Origin: Nematopogon swammerdamellus
Lineage: Eukaryota > Arthropoda > Insecta > Lepidoptera > Adelidae
Reading direction: 5' to 3'
DNA length: 64,000 nt
Assembly: GCA_946902875.1 (NCBI GenBank)
Contig: OX336345.1
Span: forward strand, 8,649,395 to 8,713,394
This document shows, in pieces, positions 44,871 through 56,534 of the stretch (positions are counted from its first letter, which is position 1; every line of letters starts with the position of its first letter). Position numbers and translations under genes: made by a program. The notes beneath the pieces are model-generated. The model saw only the letters and a program-made list of their open reading frames with translations, was not told the origin of the DNA and did not search any database.

Positions 44871-45264
44871 TTAAGAGCGTTCCGTGCAAAATGACAGGCG
44901 ACGGTGCTGCCACTCAAGTAAATAACACATATCTCTTAAACAAAGCCATAACTGGAAAAAACAAGCCATGAAGCTGTAGTTGATTTTGATTCTGATATTC
45001 TAAGATACTGAAAACAGTTTTGTATTGCTCAGTTTATGCACAATCATTATATATAACGGATTACGGTGGCCATCGAAATCCGTTATAATGATTGTGTATA
45101 AACTGAGCAATACAAAACTGTTTTCAGTATCTTAGAATATCAGAATCAAAATCAACTACAGCTTAGTGGCTTGTTTTTTCCAGTTATGGCTTTGTTTAAG
45201 AGTTATATATTATTTACTTGAGTGGCAGCACCATCGCCTGTCATTTTGCACGACACGCTCTTAA
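44871..45264. repeat. Large foldback element, arms about 190 nt, TTAA at both ends
   Basis: Two arms of about 190 nt are reverse complements with roughly a dozen differences (estimated by eye), around a loop of about 14 nt (centre near 45068). Shared blocks include GCAAAATGACAGGCGA, CTTAAACAAAGCCATAACTG and TACTGAAAACAGTTTTGTAT. The left end is TTAAGAGCG and the right end CGCTCTTAA, so a TTAA duplication as made by piggyBac-type transposases is possible. No coding. Confidence 0.85.
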
Positions 45265-45300
45265 TGTAGATTTATTGTTAAACATCTTGTAGGTAATATT

Positions 45301-45380
45301 CGAAAAGTTTCTTCAAAATCTGTAATGTGGGATGTGTACTCCACATCCCGCATTACAGATTTTGGAGAAACTTTTCAAAG
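45301..45380. repeat. Compact 80-nt hairpin
   Basis: AAAAGTTTCTTCAAAATCTG..GGGATGTG pairs with CACATCCC..CAGATTTTGGAGAAACTTTT with about three mismatches and a 4-nt loop. It lies 37 nt after the large foldback. The size and shape are like a hairpin RNA precursor, but a tiny MITE is equally possible. Confidence 0.75.
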
Positions 45381-45889
45381 GATTAATTTTGAAGTAGTTA
45401 CAACGAGACACTACAAATAACTTTTCTCACTATGAAATGCTATGAAGTAAAAATGTTGTCCTGGAAGGGCAAAACACTCGGCTCTCATCAATGGCGGCGC
45501 CGCGTCGGCACTCGCGCTATGTAAGTTAGTTAGCGGCGTCGTCTGTCTGCCCAGAAATAGACGCGCGAGTCGGGCCACAGGTTAATATATGCCGACGGAA
45601 ATACTCCAGACACCCAAGAGTTTTGGACGCAAAAAAAGGACACCGTCTGCGTCTTATGAGCTGCAGACAGCGGGCTTATGAAGCCGCTAAGTACTTATTT
45701 CTAGAAAGGCAATGAAAACCAAACGTCGACATCATAAGTGTGATATGAAGACGCTACTTTTGACACGGCACCTAGTTATTGTCCGGTGTAAAAAATTGCG
45801 AAAAGTATTGCAATGCATTTGAAATATTGAAAGTCTATTCTAAATTAGTTTATCTTAATTTAGTGACCAGCTAAAACATTTCACTCTTA

Positions 45890-46174
45890 AAAAAAAATTG
45901 ATCAAAGTACGAGTTTTACTAAGCACGGAGGGTTCTGTATATCCGCTATAGTCTATCTATACCATACCTGTCATAAAACATTTCCGTCTAACTCACCCCC
46001 CCCCCCCCCCCCTCATTTTTTTTCTTTTTTATTATTTCTTGGCATATCCGCCATAATAACACATATTCTGTGAAAATTTCAACCGACTACTTAATATGGT
46101 TCAAATGACACAGCACTCGGACAGACGGGCGGACAGACAACGATCTAGGCTTCCGTATGGATACGGAACCCTAA
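45890..46174 (+). repeat. Lepidopteran-type GGCCAAGTGC repeat, copy 2 (diverged)
   Basis: GAGGGTTCTGTAT, CCGCCATAATAACACATATTC, GGACAGACGGGCGGACAGAC and TACGGAACCCTAAAAA in the same order as 33975-34372. It includes a poly-C tract at about 45998-46013. Confidence 0.7.
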
Positions 46175-46675
46175 AAAGGCTTAGAGCATCTTGTAAGAGA
46201 CTCGAAGCGTCGTGGTATGCGATTGCGCCTGTGACAAAGTTTTAAAAGTGTCTCTACTTTGCACACTCCCACAGAACACTATTGAAAATAAATTGCACCA
46301 GTAAGTAGCGATTTTGACTTGCAAATACCTCAGTCGTATGCGACGCCGCAACTAACACCGGAAATATAATTAAACGTGCATTAATCAATCACGTACGTTG
46401 GAAAACCAACAGCATTCCTGAGGCCTTGCTAAACATCCGTTCCATAGCTCTTGATATGTTGACACATTGATGAGGTCGCTTACTGCCAACACCTGAACAA
46501 ATTAGCCTGGTAAAACTGGCCATGGTCAAATCAGCCGAGCGTGACATGACAAACATAGGTTTTCTAGGTAATCTTGTCTCTGCCATTATTATATTTCACT
46601 AGTCTTGCGCAATCCACATGGGATCACTAAAAATTGATTCACACCCCTATCAATCTGTTCGTAGAATTCATATAC

Positions 46676-46803
46676 CTTTTTGACGTGATGACGTCACGTC
46701 TTATAAATTGATGAGCACCGGCTGCACACACGAAAGCGTGTCACGTTCCATCTGAACCAGTGTGTGCAAGCGAGAGCGCGTAACAAGCGATAGAGAGGCA
46801 CAA
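46676..46803 (-). repeat. Inverted copy of 25378-25503
   Basis: TTGACGTGATGACGTCACGT, AATTGATGAGCACCGGCTGC and GCGCGTAACAAGCGATAGAG match the reverse complement of the intron 1 copy. Confidence 0.75.
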
Positions 46804-46975
46804 TCGTTTTTTTTTTTATTGAAAGCTCGACATATGGCGCCGAGCCACCCATAAGGTGTCTAACGACGCCCATGGACATTCAGTCGTATGCGGGGTTTAC
46901 GAATCTGAACCTGTGTATGCCATGCCGCCGCCGACCTGACAGGTGCCCATACACGCCCTTCTTGATATGGGCATA
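46804..46975 (-). repeat. Repeat related to 41215-41350
   Basis: CACCCATAAGGTGTCTAACG, CATGGACATTCAGTCG and CATGCCGCCGCCGACCTGAC..CACGCCCTTCTTGA match the copy at 41215, with poly-T at the left. Confidence 0.6.
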
Positions 46976-47262
46976 ATACCTATTTTAAATTGACAACTTC
47001 CGCCTGCGTATTACCCGCTATTACGATTTATATCAATAATAAAACGCGCCCACCAACTTGCAATGAGCGCGTGATGTAGTAATGTGAAACTGGTGCTGGA
47101 ATGTGCGTAACGCTCGGAGGCGTAACGAGTAACGACAGAGGAAGATAGTTAACTATACATTGGCCGATAACCTCGATGTGCAACGAACAGTAACTGGATC
47201 GCACACATCAGGACAACACAAGTATTGTGTTCGCGAGACATCCGTATAACTATCTATTTAAA

Positions 47263-47953
47263 TACAGTACTTATATACCAGACCACACAGCCCGTGCCGC
47301 CCCGCCGCCGCCGCCGCGCCGCCTCCGCGCCGCCGCCGCGCCGCCGCCGGTAACGACAACGAGTCTGTGTGCCTATAATTTTCAAAGCCCACCAACCAAT
47401 GATCCACCAACGCAGACGATGGCGGCTGTAGTCGCTAGGTAAGTAGTTAGTTATCCTTACAAATGCCAGCGTTAAAAGTTTCAAAGAGATTTGCAGAATG
47501 ATTTGGTATAAATTTACGCATACTTACAAATATTGTTTTTTTATGATTTTGGAATTTTCTGCAGTACCTGTTCGATGTTTCCCATCCAAGAAATAATGCA
47601 ATTGGCTACTAAAACAAATTAGTACTTTTCCTACCATGAATCTTGTGCTGTGTTTAATTATGTTCAGGGTACAAGACGTAAAGTCTTCTGACTGGAATCT
47701 ACATTTTGTACAACCTTGTCATTTGCTCTCTCGCGCCGTGCGATTCAAGCTAGTTAGTATGAAAAAGTTCTACTGTTGGATCTTCGTTTGTACAGTGCCT
47801 AAACTAGTGCCTACTGGGCACTAGTACATTTACTGTGCTAGTACGTTCTTGGCGTTAGCGCCCACCGCGCCGCCTCCCCCGCACGTGCCCCGCGGCGCGG
47901 CGGAGGCGACGCGGCGCGCCCTCGTCGCCTCGCGGAAATGGCGGGCCTCTGGC
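47263..47953 (+). other. CpG-rich islands with a possible first exon
   Basis: TATTTAAATA near 47259 is followed by a GCC-repeat block (47285-47352). ATG at 47419 gives MAAVVA and an excellent donor AG/GTAAGT at 47438. A second GC-rich block (47859-47953) has a TTAG acceptor and a GTGAGT donor and stays open when joined in phase. No protein family is recognised, and GC-rich DNA is open by chance, so this is only a candidate 5' end of a gene whose other exons are not seen. Confidence 0.25.
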
Positions 47954-48802
47954 GTGAGTCACCAGTCTCGGTACTCCGAGACGTCTACCCATCCCATTAC
48001 CGAGAGTACCAAGCATCATACTTTGCGCTGAGCACCCGCAACCCACACGACAACATCGCGAGATCGCGAACTAACATTGATCTCACTCAATACCAAACAT
48101 CTATCGATGGGATCTCTGTCTGTACTTGCCTGGCTGGAATGGAAACCAAATTCTTATTGGTCTGATTTGGTTAACCCTGAGTTGTCTGCTCGTTAATTAT
48201 TGATCCTCCTTGTAACTGTCCTCAAACTTGTGGAGTTCGTTCCACGGAACTGGTCCTTCGTTATATTTGAATTCGTTATCGTTCGCAATAATTGAAATTG
48301 TTCAATTTAACGGACAAGATCCGCGGAACGCTCTTTACCTAACTATGTACTTGCAGCGTGGGGCACTGCGGCCACCCACACCACATGCATCCACCTACAT
48401 GCACATGCATAATTGCGATTTATCGCGCGCAGTATTTTATTCGTATCTAATGGGACCAGTCATTGTGATGATCAAAGATTTAAATAGTTAGATACAGCTT
48501 CGCCATACCCGGCACGCTATCAAACACGTTAGCATTAAATGTATGGCATGTAACTCATTAATATTAGACAGCAGCATACGCAATCCATTAGTGCGACAGA
48601 GATGGTTATTCGTTCGAGCGCTTTTATTGTTCGCATTTTTGGTGACGAGTGCTAGCGTCCTATTAGGAATCTAAACTATTTAAATCTTTGGTGATGATGA
48701 TAAAGAAAATCTCTAAGGAAAAGGTGTGATTTAGATAGATGTTCTCTCGCTGCTGGGCAAGTTTTGATTGATGTAGGTAGGTATTGGGTAGGTACGTACG
48801 TA

Positions 48803-48988
48803 CAGTACCCATCAATAAATATCGAGCTTTAGAAAGAGAATAGGAAAAAGACAATCCGGTTGTAGCGTAGAGCGTCGTCGTCGTCTCTGTCGCACGAACT
48901 CGCACGTCTCTGTGCGACAGGGACGACGCTCTACGACCGAATTGTCTCTTTCTAAAGCTCGATGTTCATTATTTACTGCCGGGCACTG
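48803..48988. mobile_element. TA-flanked foldback MITE, CAGTRCCCGGCAGTAAATA family
   Basis: The left arm CAGTACCCATCAATAAATAT..CGAGCTTTAGAAAGAG..GACAATCCGGTTGTAG..AGAGCGTCGTC is mirrored by the right arm. The right end read on the other strand starts CAGTGCCCGGCAGTAAATAA. Each end is next to TA. A truncated relative is at 8919-8990. Confidence 0.75.
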
Positions 48989-49033
48989 TAGGTATGTATG
49001 TAATGATTGAATGACGCAGTAGCCTCGTCAATA

Positions 49034-49430
49034 TCGTCAGCCTCGATAGCTCAGTGGTGTAGACAGTCGACTGGTTGCTTTTGATTGCTAAGCAACGCTG
49101 GGCCGGTCAGTACTTGGATGGGTGACCGCTCGACCGTTGGAGGCTGACCGTGGTTCGGATTCTACGTTAAACTGTACGTCCCTTCCCTTCTTACCTTACT
49201 AGGTGGTAGGGTTCAACCCGCCCGGGTTGGTACCACCGCACTGAATGAAACGTCGGTCGAAACGCCTATGTAAATAGTTTGTGTTTTCCGTCCAGTTCAG
49301 TGTAGCCGGCATGAAATGAAGGGAAGCACCGACATGGCACGTAGTTCACCCGGTGTTATGGGCTGACATCACGGATGTTGTAGGTGAGGTAGCCAACCGT
49401 GTCTGTTTCAATAAAAAAAATAAAAAAACC
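49034..49430 (+). repeat. SINE-A with tRNA/5S composite head (copy A7)
   Basis: GTCAGCCTCGATAGCTCAGT, CTAAGCAACGCTGGGCCGGT, AGTACTTGGATGGGTGACCG and GTGGTTCGGATTC head, then the complete body and A-rich tail. It is the most complete copy along with 35576. Confidence 0.85.
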
Positions 49431-49859
49431 CTGCGGGGAGACGGGTTACGTACGATTTGCGAAGGTGGTCGCGTAGCTACCAATAAGAAGAAGATCGCCG
49501 TGACTTGTATGTAAACTTGAAAAAAAAAAATTTCCGTCGTCGGTCGGTAAAGCAAGATTCAAGCGGCAATCGCTTGGTAATGCGATCCCTTCCTCTATGA
49601 TTCACTGGAGGATAAACCCAGCGGACGTGTGACACCGATTATGGTAACACAATGCCGTCGGTATGTCACCGCGCATTTTGTCACGCATGCGACTTCTCTT
49701 CATTCGGGCCGCTCATCAGTCATCCATCACTCATCATCATCCGTCATCGCCCGTTCAGTTCAGCATTGTCCAGGGCCCAGGGGGCTTACCGGCGGGCGGC
49801 GTTAACTCACACAAAAACTCGCAGATTTCAAGTATTTCATGAGTTACATGCCCCCCCAA

Positions 49860-52426
49860 AACATTGAATTGAAACAGGCATGTACGAGTACTTAACTACA
49901 TTTAAAATTTTATTTGAGGAAAGACAACGCATCTGATAATGCTAGGTATGAAGGATGTGAAGTTTATGTACTTATAGGAACCTAAATATCCCCATAAATT
50001 TATTAATCACAAAAATTTCTCTAAGACGGGGTCTCAGAGAAAATTTCTTCGCCATCGTTTTGTGGGAAGGTGAAGAAATGTTTACAAGTCGTTAACTTTC
50101 GTGTCGATATTTCATCGATATATCGACACCAGCCAACCTTGAATAACTTCCAATAGTTGTCCGCTTCTTCCATTCTAATCCAACTTTCTCGACAAAACCC
50201 GTCGACTCTTAGGCAATCCTCATATAGGTAGTTCTGACTTCTGTGCGTTCGTTGAAGGACTCAGAACTCCAATGTTCGACTTCCTGTAATCAGAACTTGA
50301 TGTCAGCAAGCGACTGGACACCGGAAGTCATCATTCAAACATGCTCCGCGGCGGCGCCTCCGCCGTAAAGAAGTCGCCAGCGGCGCGCAGAGCGGCTCAG
50401 CATAAAACATCCTACAGCGTGTCGTTGGTTGGAGGGGGCTGCTAGCAGGCGCGGCGGTAGAGAGAGCGGCGTTCGTTGACGCCGGGAAAGTAGGTCTGCA
50501 CAATAAAACGCGGCGCATGAGGCAATAGCCAACTACAAATAACTCTCGTTTCTTCCGCAACACACTTTTGCAACGCTTGCGCAGCCAGTGAGGCCGATAG
50601 CGGCGCCCGTGCACCTCTTGCGGACAAAGGAGAATGGCGTCTGGTGTTGTTTGCTGAGCCTTTGTGTTGTGGAGGAAATGTGTTCTTGGCGCCGCCTATG
50701 TGGCGGAACGAAGCGAGCAGGAACGTTGTTCGAGTTGCGATAGATGCAAGCGCCGGATGACAAAGAACGCGCTTTTTCTTGCCTTTAGTAGAAATACGGC
50801 AATTTTCAGTTCCAGAAAGGTGGTCGATGAATGTTGACCAACGGAAAGATTTTCTTAAATGTCTAAAATCGTGTAACCACTAGATTTTCAATGGTTCCTG
50901 TAGATGCATTTGATGAGCCGACATCGTTGCCAGCTTGCCTTTTGAAACCAAACTTTGAAGCATGTAACGAAAATGAAGCAAGTTTCAAAAATACTAATCT
51001 ACTCTAGGAACAGATTGTTTCAAATAATTGGTCTCAGTAACTATTTTGCAGATTTTTTTATTGAATGTCATGTGTTGCGATCTGAATCTCAAATGCTATG
51101 CTCAAGAACACGCAGCCATTACGAGATTGTTTCCCACAGTCGCAGAGCGTCCGAGATTACCCTTTATGTCCAAGATGAAAGGCATTCAACTAAACCGGTC
51201 GGACAAAGCTGCGTCTTTCTCTAGCCGGCCGCGGCCGGAGCTCGGCGAGCCTAGCTAGCAATACCTATTACCTAGGCGAGTGCACCGAGCGAGACACGAC
51301 TGCAGTTAATGCATGTTCTCAGCTCTTGTGAATGGAGCCGGTCGCCGGTCGTGCCCTCCTCACTACCCGGCCCCCGCCCCTCGCGTACCTCACCGGCGCG
51401 GGCGCATTCCGAGACGTGATCTTTTGACACATAAGTACTTATCAAGGTAGAGGAGGTAGGTATGTGAAAGAAAATGAATGAGAACATTCGACAAGATTTT
51501 TTTAACATGAAGCCATAAAGCATAGTACCTAAGTATAATAAGTATGTAGTATTTCTTGGTGATCAAGAGTCTCGTTAGTTTATCAGAATAACGAATGGGT
51601 CCACGTCAATATCGTCACCACCAGCTTCGAGACTATTTTCATTACCCAAAGAAATACACTTTTTTTCCTTTAAATTAATACTCTCCTTAGCTACCAGCCG
51701 ATATCTACAGGCACCTACTTGAATGCATTCGATCCCACCCACCCCCAACCAAAACAATGTGGTTATGTTGTAGTGTAAAATGAGCTATGGAGGCAGTAAA
51801 TAATTACCTAGTTCAAGTAAATATCATTCCACCAACGCTATAGAAAGTTTACAATAAAGCACTAACTAAACCTTTAAAAGGATGATGCATTTCATAGGTT
51901 TATTCTTGGAGATGATTACCGTAATACTTATTAAACTTTCTATCTCAAATGTATGATTAAAATGTTCCATGATCATCATCCACCTTTGCAAACACTACGC
52001 AATCGTATATTTTAGGCAACCCCCCATATAAGTTACTCTATGGCACCTGGGTTGAACTGAAAATCCTCCGATGCCCTTAGGTCGGGTCTGGGTCCGTAGG
52101 TCCTGCCCGTTCATTCAAAGGTTGTTTTATATCGTTTAAAAGGTAGGAAGTAGGTACCTACCTCCATAAAATTATATAAGTTATGCTTACGATAGACGTG
52201 CAACATCAATCCGAGTGTCTAAGTAAAGTATTTGTCTAGTTTTAATTTGAGGGAATGTGATTTGACCTCTACAATACTGTTTACTTTCTGATTCTCCCAT
52301 CCAAATTATGCTCTGTGCCCACCCATCCCATTCTCGTCGCCAATAATTTGGCGCAGGATGAAAATATGATAGCTTATACTGTGTCGTAGAGATCGAACAC
52401 TCAAAAAAATAGCAGTTTTTCTAGGA
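49860..52426. other. Non-genic stretch with GC-rich patches
   Basis: CpG-rich patches at 50335-50720 and 51220-51420 in otherwise AT-rich DNA. Open frames here look like chance frames in GC-rich DNA. No protein family or splice pattern was recognised. Confidence 0.4.
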
Positions 52427-52455
52427 ATTCGAATCAGGGATGTTGCGGATGCGAT

Positions 52456-52764
52456 TTATTTGACATCCGCGGATACGGATGCAGATGCGGATTTTTGGAC
52501 GCTCACATTCGCGGATGAGGATGCGGATGCGGATGTTAACAAGATTGCTTGAAGAGCCAATTTCTGCAATTGTTTTTCGATGTTCGAACGTTGAAACAGA
52601 CTGAACTCTTCTGGATGCATGGATTTCAGATGATTTTTCAAAGACGTAGAGGTGCGGCCCTTGCCAGAGTATGTTTTATTACATATTATACACAGCGATT
52701 TTTCGCGATCATTTTCATCCGCCTTAAAATAAGTCCAAATCTCACTTCGTACCGGTGGTGACAT
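52456..52764 (-). pseudogene. hAT transposase N-terminal BED zinc finger
   Basis: A 102-codon frame starting MSPPVRSEIWTYF. Residues W10 and F13 and C25-x2-C28-x16-H45-x4-H50 form a BED-type zinc finger, the DNA-binding domain of hAT transposases. The RNase H-like core and dimerisation region are missing. After about residue 70 the frame runs into the subterminal GCGGAT repeats, which give a Ser/Ala/Val-rich tail, so the natural C-terminus is lost. Confidence 0.8.
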
Positions 52765-52784
52765 TGTTGTTACACTTTATGAAT

Positions 52785-52857
52785 AACATTCACTTCTGCC
52801 AGAAGTGAATGTTAATGTGAAGTATAGTGTCCCAGAAGTTCTGGGACACTATACTTC
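52785..52857. repeat. Two adjacent near-perfect palindromes inside the hAT element
   Basis: 52785-52813: AACATTCACTTCTG and its complement around a single C. 52819-52857: GAAGTATAGTGTCCCAGAA and its complement around a single G. Both are perfect. They lie just upstream of the BED-finger start codon. Confidence 0.85.
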
Positions 52858-53239
52858 GCCGCACTATATACAGTGGAAGTGGAATACTCGAGTCGGAAAT
52901 TCAACTTAGAAGACGCGTCGTCCCGCGTGTTTAGACACGCATGCATACACGAAACGTGACAGAATGAAATGACGCAATAATAATGGAAAACAAAGTCGTC
53001 AGCACTGCACTGCACCGTCGCACAGCATATTCCCTTCCTATTGGTCAATTGCAGCGCGCGCCACTCGCGGACTCCGCCCAATTTCATTCAAGTCTCAACC
53101 TGCACTACATCCGCATCCGCATGAGTTCCGCATCGATTTAATGCGGATGCGAATGCAGATGCGGATGTCAAAATCAATGCGGATGCTCCGCATTTACGGA
53201 TGCGGATGCGAATATCCGCAACATCCCTGATTCGAATAT

Positions 53240-55190
53240 GGAAGACCTAAGTATTTGTGTTCACTATTACTCGTAATGCTCAGGCCCAGGATCGTTTTCA
53301 AGTTCCACCCGCCGCTGCCGCGACGGCCACCCGCGTCTCAATGGTGGGTAGCATGAATGACCAGGGTGCTGTGAATGGTGGAAGGTACTAATGAGCGGTG
53401 GTGGTAGTTATATGCGGTGACGCGGACGCGGACTCCGCTCCGCTCGTTGCGAGTGCTAAGTGCAGCTTCACGTGAAGCGGCCTCGTGATTGGAGTGTTTA
53501 CCGTCTATGTTTGTATGCGCGCGCGCCGATGCAACATGGATCGTGGAAGCTTGAATGATGGGTGGTGGTCTAGAATTGTATACGGCCGGACTGTATGGAT
53601 CAGGGTAGCGGAATCAAGTCGCTTGGAGTATCGTCTAAGTTTATTGTGGTATCCAGTTTGAGTGGTATCCGAGATGTGGTCTGGTGTTATTGTGGTGTAG
53701 TTCAGTTCAATTACACCTTAACGTGAAAGTCGGTTTAATCTGATGGAAAAGCAAATAAGAAGTCACAAAGGGCGCCGCCGCGCAGAAAGTGTTCACGTAA
53801 ATTATGTATATTACTCTCTCCATTGCCGATTTCACTCCTCGACCATAATACTCCTCCCTTGTAAGATAATTATGGCGTGATGGATGTTACAAAAATGTCA
53901 ATAATAAATTATAAAACATCACAGATTATATTGCTCGAAACCTTCCTCGAAACCTCGCTCGAAACCATATTATACTATCGGATTGAGTATTTTTCGAGTA
54001 AATCACATAAATTAAACACTATATTTTTGTGGTAACTGCGTTCGAATTTGTTTAGTACTTTTTTACGTGATGCGTGCACAAACAGACATGCAAACATACA
54101 ATCACAAAAATAGACAAACATTTCAAAAATTATCTCAATTATCCCCCCCAATTCTTAATCAATCTATTGCATACATATTGGTATCTTCTCCATCATTAAA
54201 ACCTTTCCATGTTCTGCAACATCTCTAACATTTACTACATCCACTGTCTATAGCGTGCACCGCTTAAGTTATTTTATCACACCTCGCCACCGAGACTCCC
54301 TTAGAAGATTGTATGATTTCCTATGGGTATTCTATTAGTGGGGTCTTGTCATTTGGGATTTAGCCAGAAGTAATAAATACCACCAGGTTCGGTGGTACCA
54401 ACGGTGTAAGTAAGATGATGGTGTTATACATACATACTACTTACCCATAGTAGAAAGGCGGCGACAAAGATGCAGCAGGTGTGGTCTATGTCAACAGTTG
54501 ATTCGGAATGTCAAACATTCAACGTACACCTTGTTGAATGTCAACATTTTAGGCTTGGATTAAAATTCCCGACCGTGAAGTCTGTGTGCCGAGAACAGGT
54601 TTGTTGGAGTAAGACTTCGTGGGTCTGTCTGTGCTGTGTGTACCGAATGGTTCCGCTATCCGGCGGTTAAAAAAATTAGATAAACACCTATGTAAAGGAA
54701 GCTGTACTTACTTATTACCTATCTACCAGGCTGGCTGGCTTGGGGAAGATATTGAATAGGTATGTATGTATTTAGTTGTACACCATCAGAGGGTGCTCCT
54801 ATAATATATTAATCTATTCTTCCGATTGTCAAACTATCAAGAGTCTCGCAATCGATTTCCAGATTACTTCTTCAATTGAAACCTAAACAAACATCCATTA
54901 AATACGCCCATACATTTTTTTTTTCGAACGTAACTACATATGTAAGAGAAAACTCCACAAGATCTACTCTATTGGGAAGATACTAATATAAATAAGGTGT
55001 GTATTCCAATCAACGCATACTATCCGTGCAAGCCAACTTAAAACATTTATAACCTACTGTTGAATGTCTAATTTCTGACAGCTTGCAGTATCATACATAC
55101 CTATACATATCAATCACACAAGCTGAATCCCGACAAACGAAGTAATCGGTGTTGTGCTGCAAGAACTCTGGTAAGTATCATTAGGAGAAT
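53240..55190. other. Non-genic stretch
   Basis: GC-rich at 53290-53560, AT-rich afterwards. At about 55130-55185 there is an inverted fragment of the E family (GTAATCGGTGTTGTGCTGC). No gene recognised. Confidence 0.4.
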
Positions 55191-55368
55191 AAAAAATAAA
55201 AAATAAAACTTTGTATGGAGCTCCATACGTTGAGCCTCGTCAGACCCCTAACCGAGGGCAAACATCTCAAACTTGGAAACATCCAGTGCGAATACAATTG
55301 CATTTCACTCACAAATCACAATACATAACGATAACCGATACGATGTATCCACAGAGTTGTTCTGTACT

Positions 55369-55790
55369 CCGAGTTTTTTTTTTATGTAATCCAGTATGAG
55401 TGGCTGAGTCGGAGGGGCCAAAGCACATGCTCCGACCAGCCAATATCACCTCCGAGAAGGTAGATGCCATACCGGTGACTTCCCTGTATTGCTGGCTATA
55501 CTGCACTAGAGGAGAACACAGCCGAGGCTGCTATGCCATCTTACATCCAGTACGGTGGTACCAAACCAGTCGGCTACAATTTGAGCCTACCACCTAGTAA
55601 GGGGTAAGGGAAGGGACCACAAGGGACCTACAGTTTTACACCGGTTCCGAACGGTGAAGCAGCAGGTGTAGGTATGCACGTAATTTTTTTCGTCAGAAAA
55701 AACTCATTGGTACATGCCGATCGGATTCGACCCTCGGACCTCTCGCATGAGAAGCCGATGCCCAAACCACTCGGCCACCCGCTGCTTAAG
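55369..55790 (-). repeat. SINE-B full-length copy (minus)
   Basis: Same structure as 6066-6482: the tRNA-like head at the right end (GGTGGCCGAGTGGTTTGGGC and GAGG.TCGAATCCG on the minus strand), the shared body, and a poly-A end (poly-T at 55375-55383). Confidence 0.85.
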
Positions 55791-56534
55791 GCTGTTATGT
55801 ACTCGTAACAACTTCGTTTCGTGCAAGTCTTGCTTCATAGAACACTTATTATATCCTTCCACCCACTATCAAGTTTCTGTCTGCTGCGAAACTGCGAAAG
55901 AATGGACAATGGATGGCTGTTTTGTGTTGTGGATCCATTGTGGTTCGCACTCCGCCCGCACGTCAACGACCCTTGAAGAGCATTCCACCAAGCTGCGCGC
56001 TGTGTGTGGCTCTCATCGCTCGTCTTGTAATCTTTCAAGAATTCATCTTTAGTCTTATATTTGTACGAGGCTCATGGAAGTATCGAACATAGTCCTTTTG
56101 AGCCGGATACATGGCAAGAGTACAAATTACCTATCAGCATTAGTTATGAGGTCATTTTGAGATTTTACTTATTGGTTTTCCTCCTTCACTCTTTTCCTTC
56201 TTAACCAGCATTTGAAACTCGAGAAATCAGCAAAATATAATATTCTCGCTTTTAATATTATAAAAGCCAGCGAGGTTTTAACGTTTCCACAGTAATGCAT
56301 GACTGCCAATGATAGATAGAGTCAAGCAAGCAAACTTACGTGGACTTGGATGGTATAAAAAAGAAGCGACCAACTCGACGATGACGCCGACAGACAGACA
56401 GAACACGTCTCGAACGTATGCGAAGTTCCTACGGTCGTGTGTGTAACGCACGTCAATATAGGACTCTGAGAATGACTGAGAATAACTCGAGTAACTCGAG
56501 AACCACTTTAACGATTTACATACGGTTTTCACTG

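Larger units (their letters stand above)
52435..53229 (-). mobile_element. hAT element remnant with 8-bp target duplication
   Basis: Ends CAGGGATGTTGCGGAT on both strands, flanked by the perfect 8-bp duplication ATTCGAAT (52427-52434 and 53230-53237), as expected for hAT. Subterminal regions (52440-52535 and 53105-53220) are dense in GCGGAT hexamers in opposite orientation. At 795 bp it is too short for a full hAT transposase. Confidence 0.9.

Noticed and set aside
46389..46586. 65-codon minus-strand frame starting MAETRLPRK
   Set aside because: No domain, no splice partners and no clear promoter were seen; length is within chance for this window.
47855..48046. Pro/Arg-rich minus-strand frame opposite 47859-47953
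   Set aside because: Shadow of GC-rich sequence; the plus strand has the better splice sites.
49860..52426. An undescribed multi-gene system in the gene-poor right half
   Set aside because: Read on both strands; only repeats, foldbacks and GC islands could be supported. No set of adjacent coherent genes is present.
54470..54670. 66-codon plus-strand frame rich in cysteine
   Set aside because: No recognisable cysteine spacing of a zinc finger or secreted peptide family and no signal sequence.
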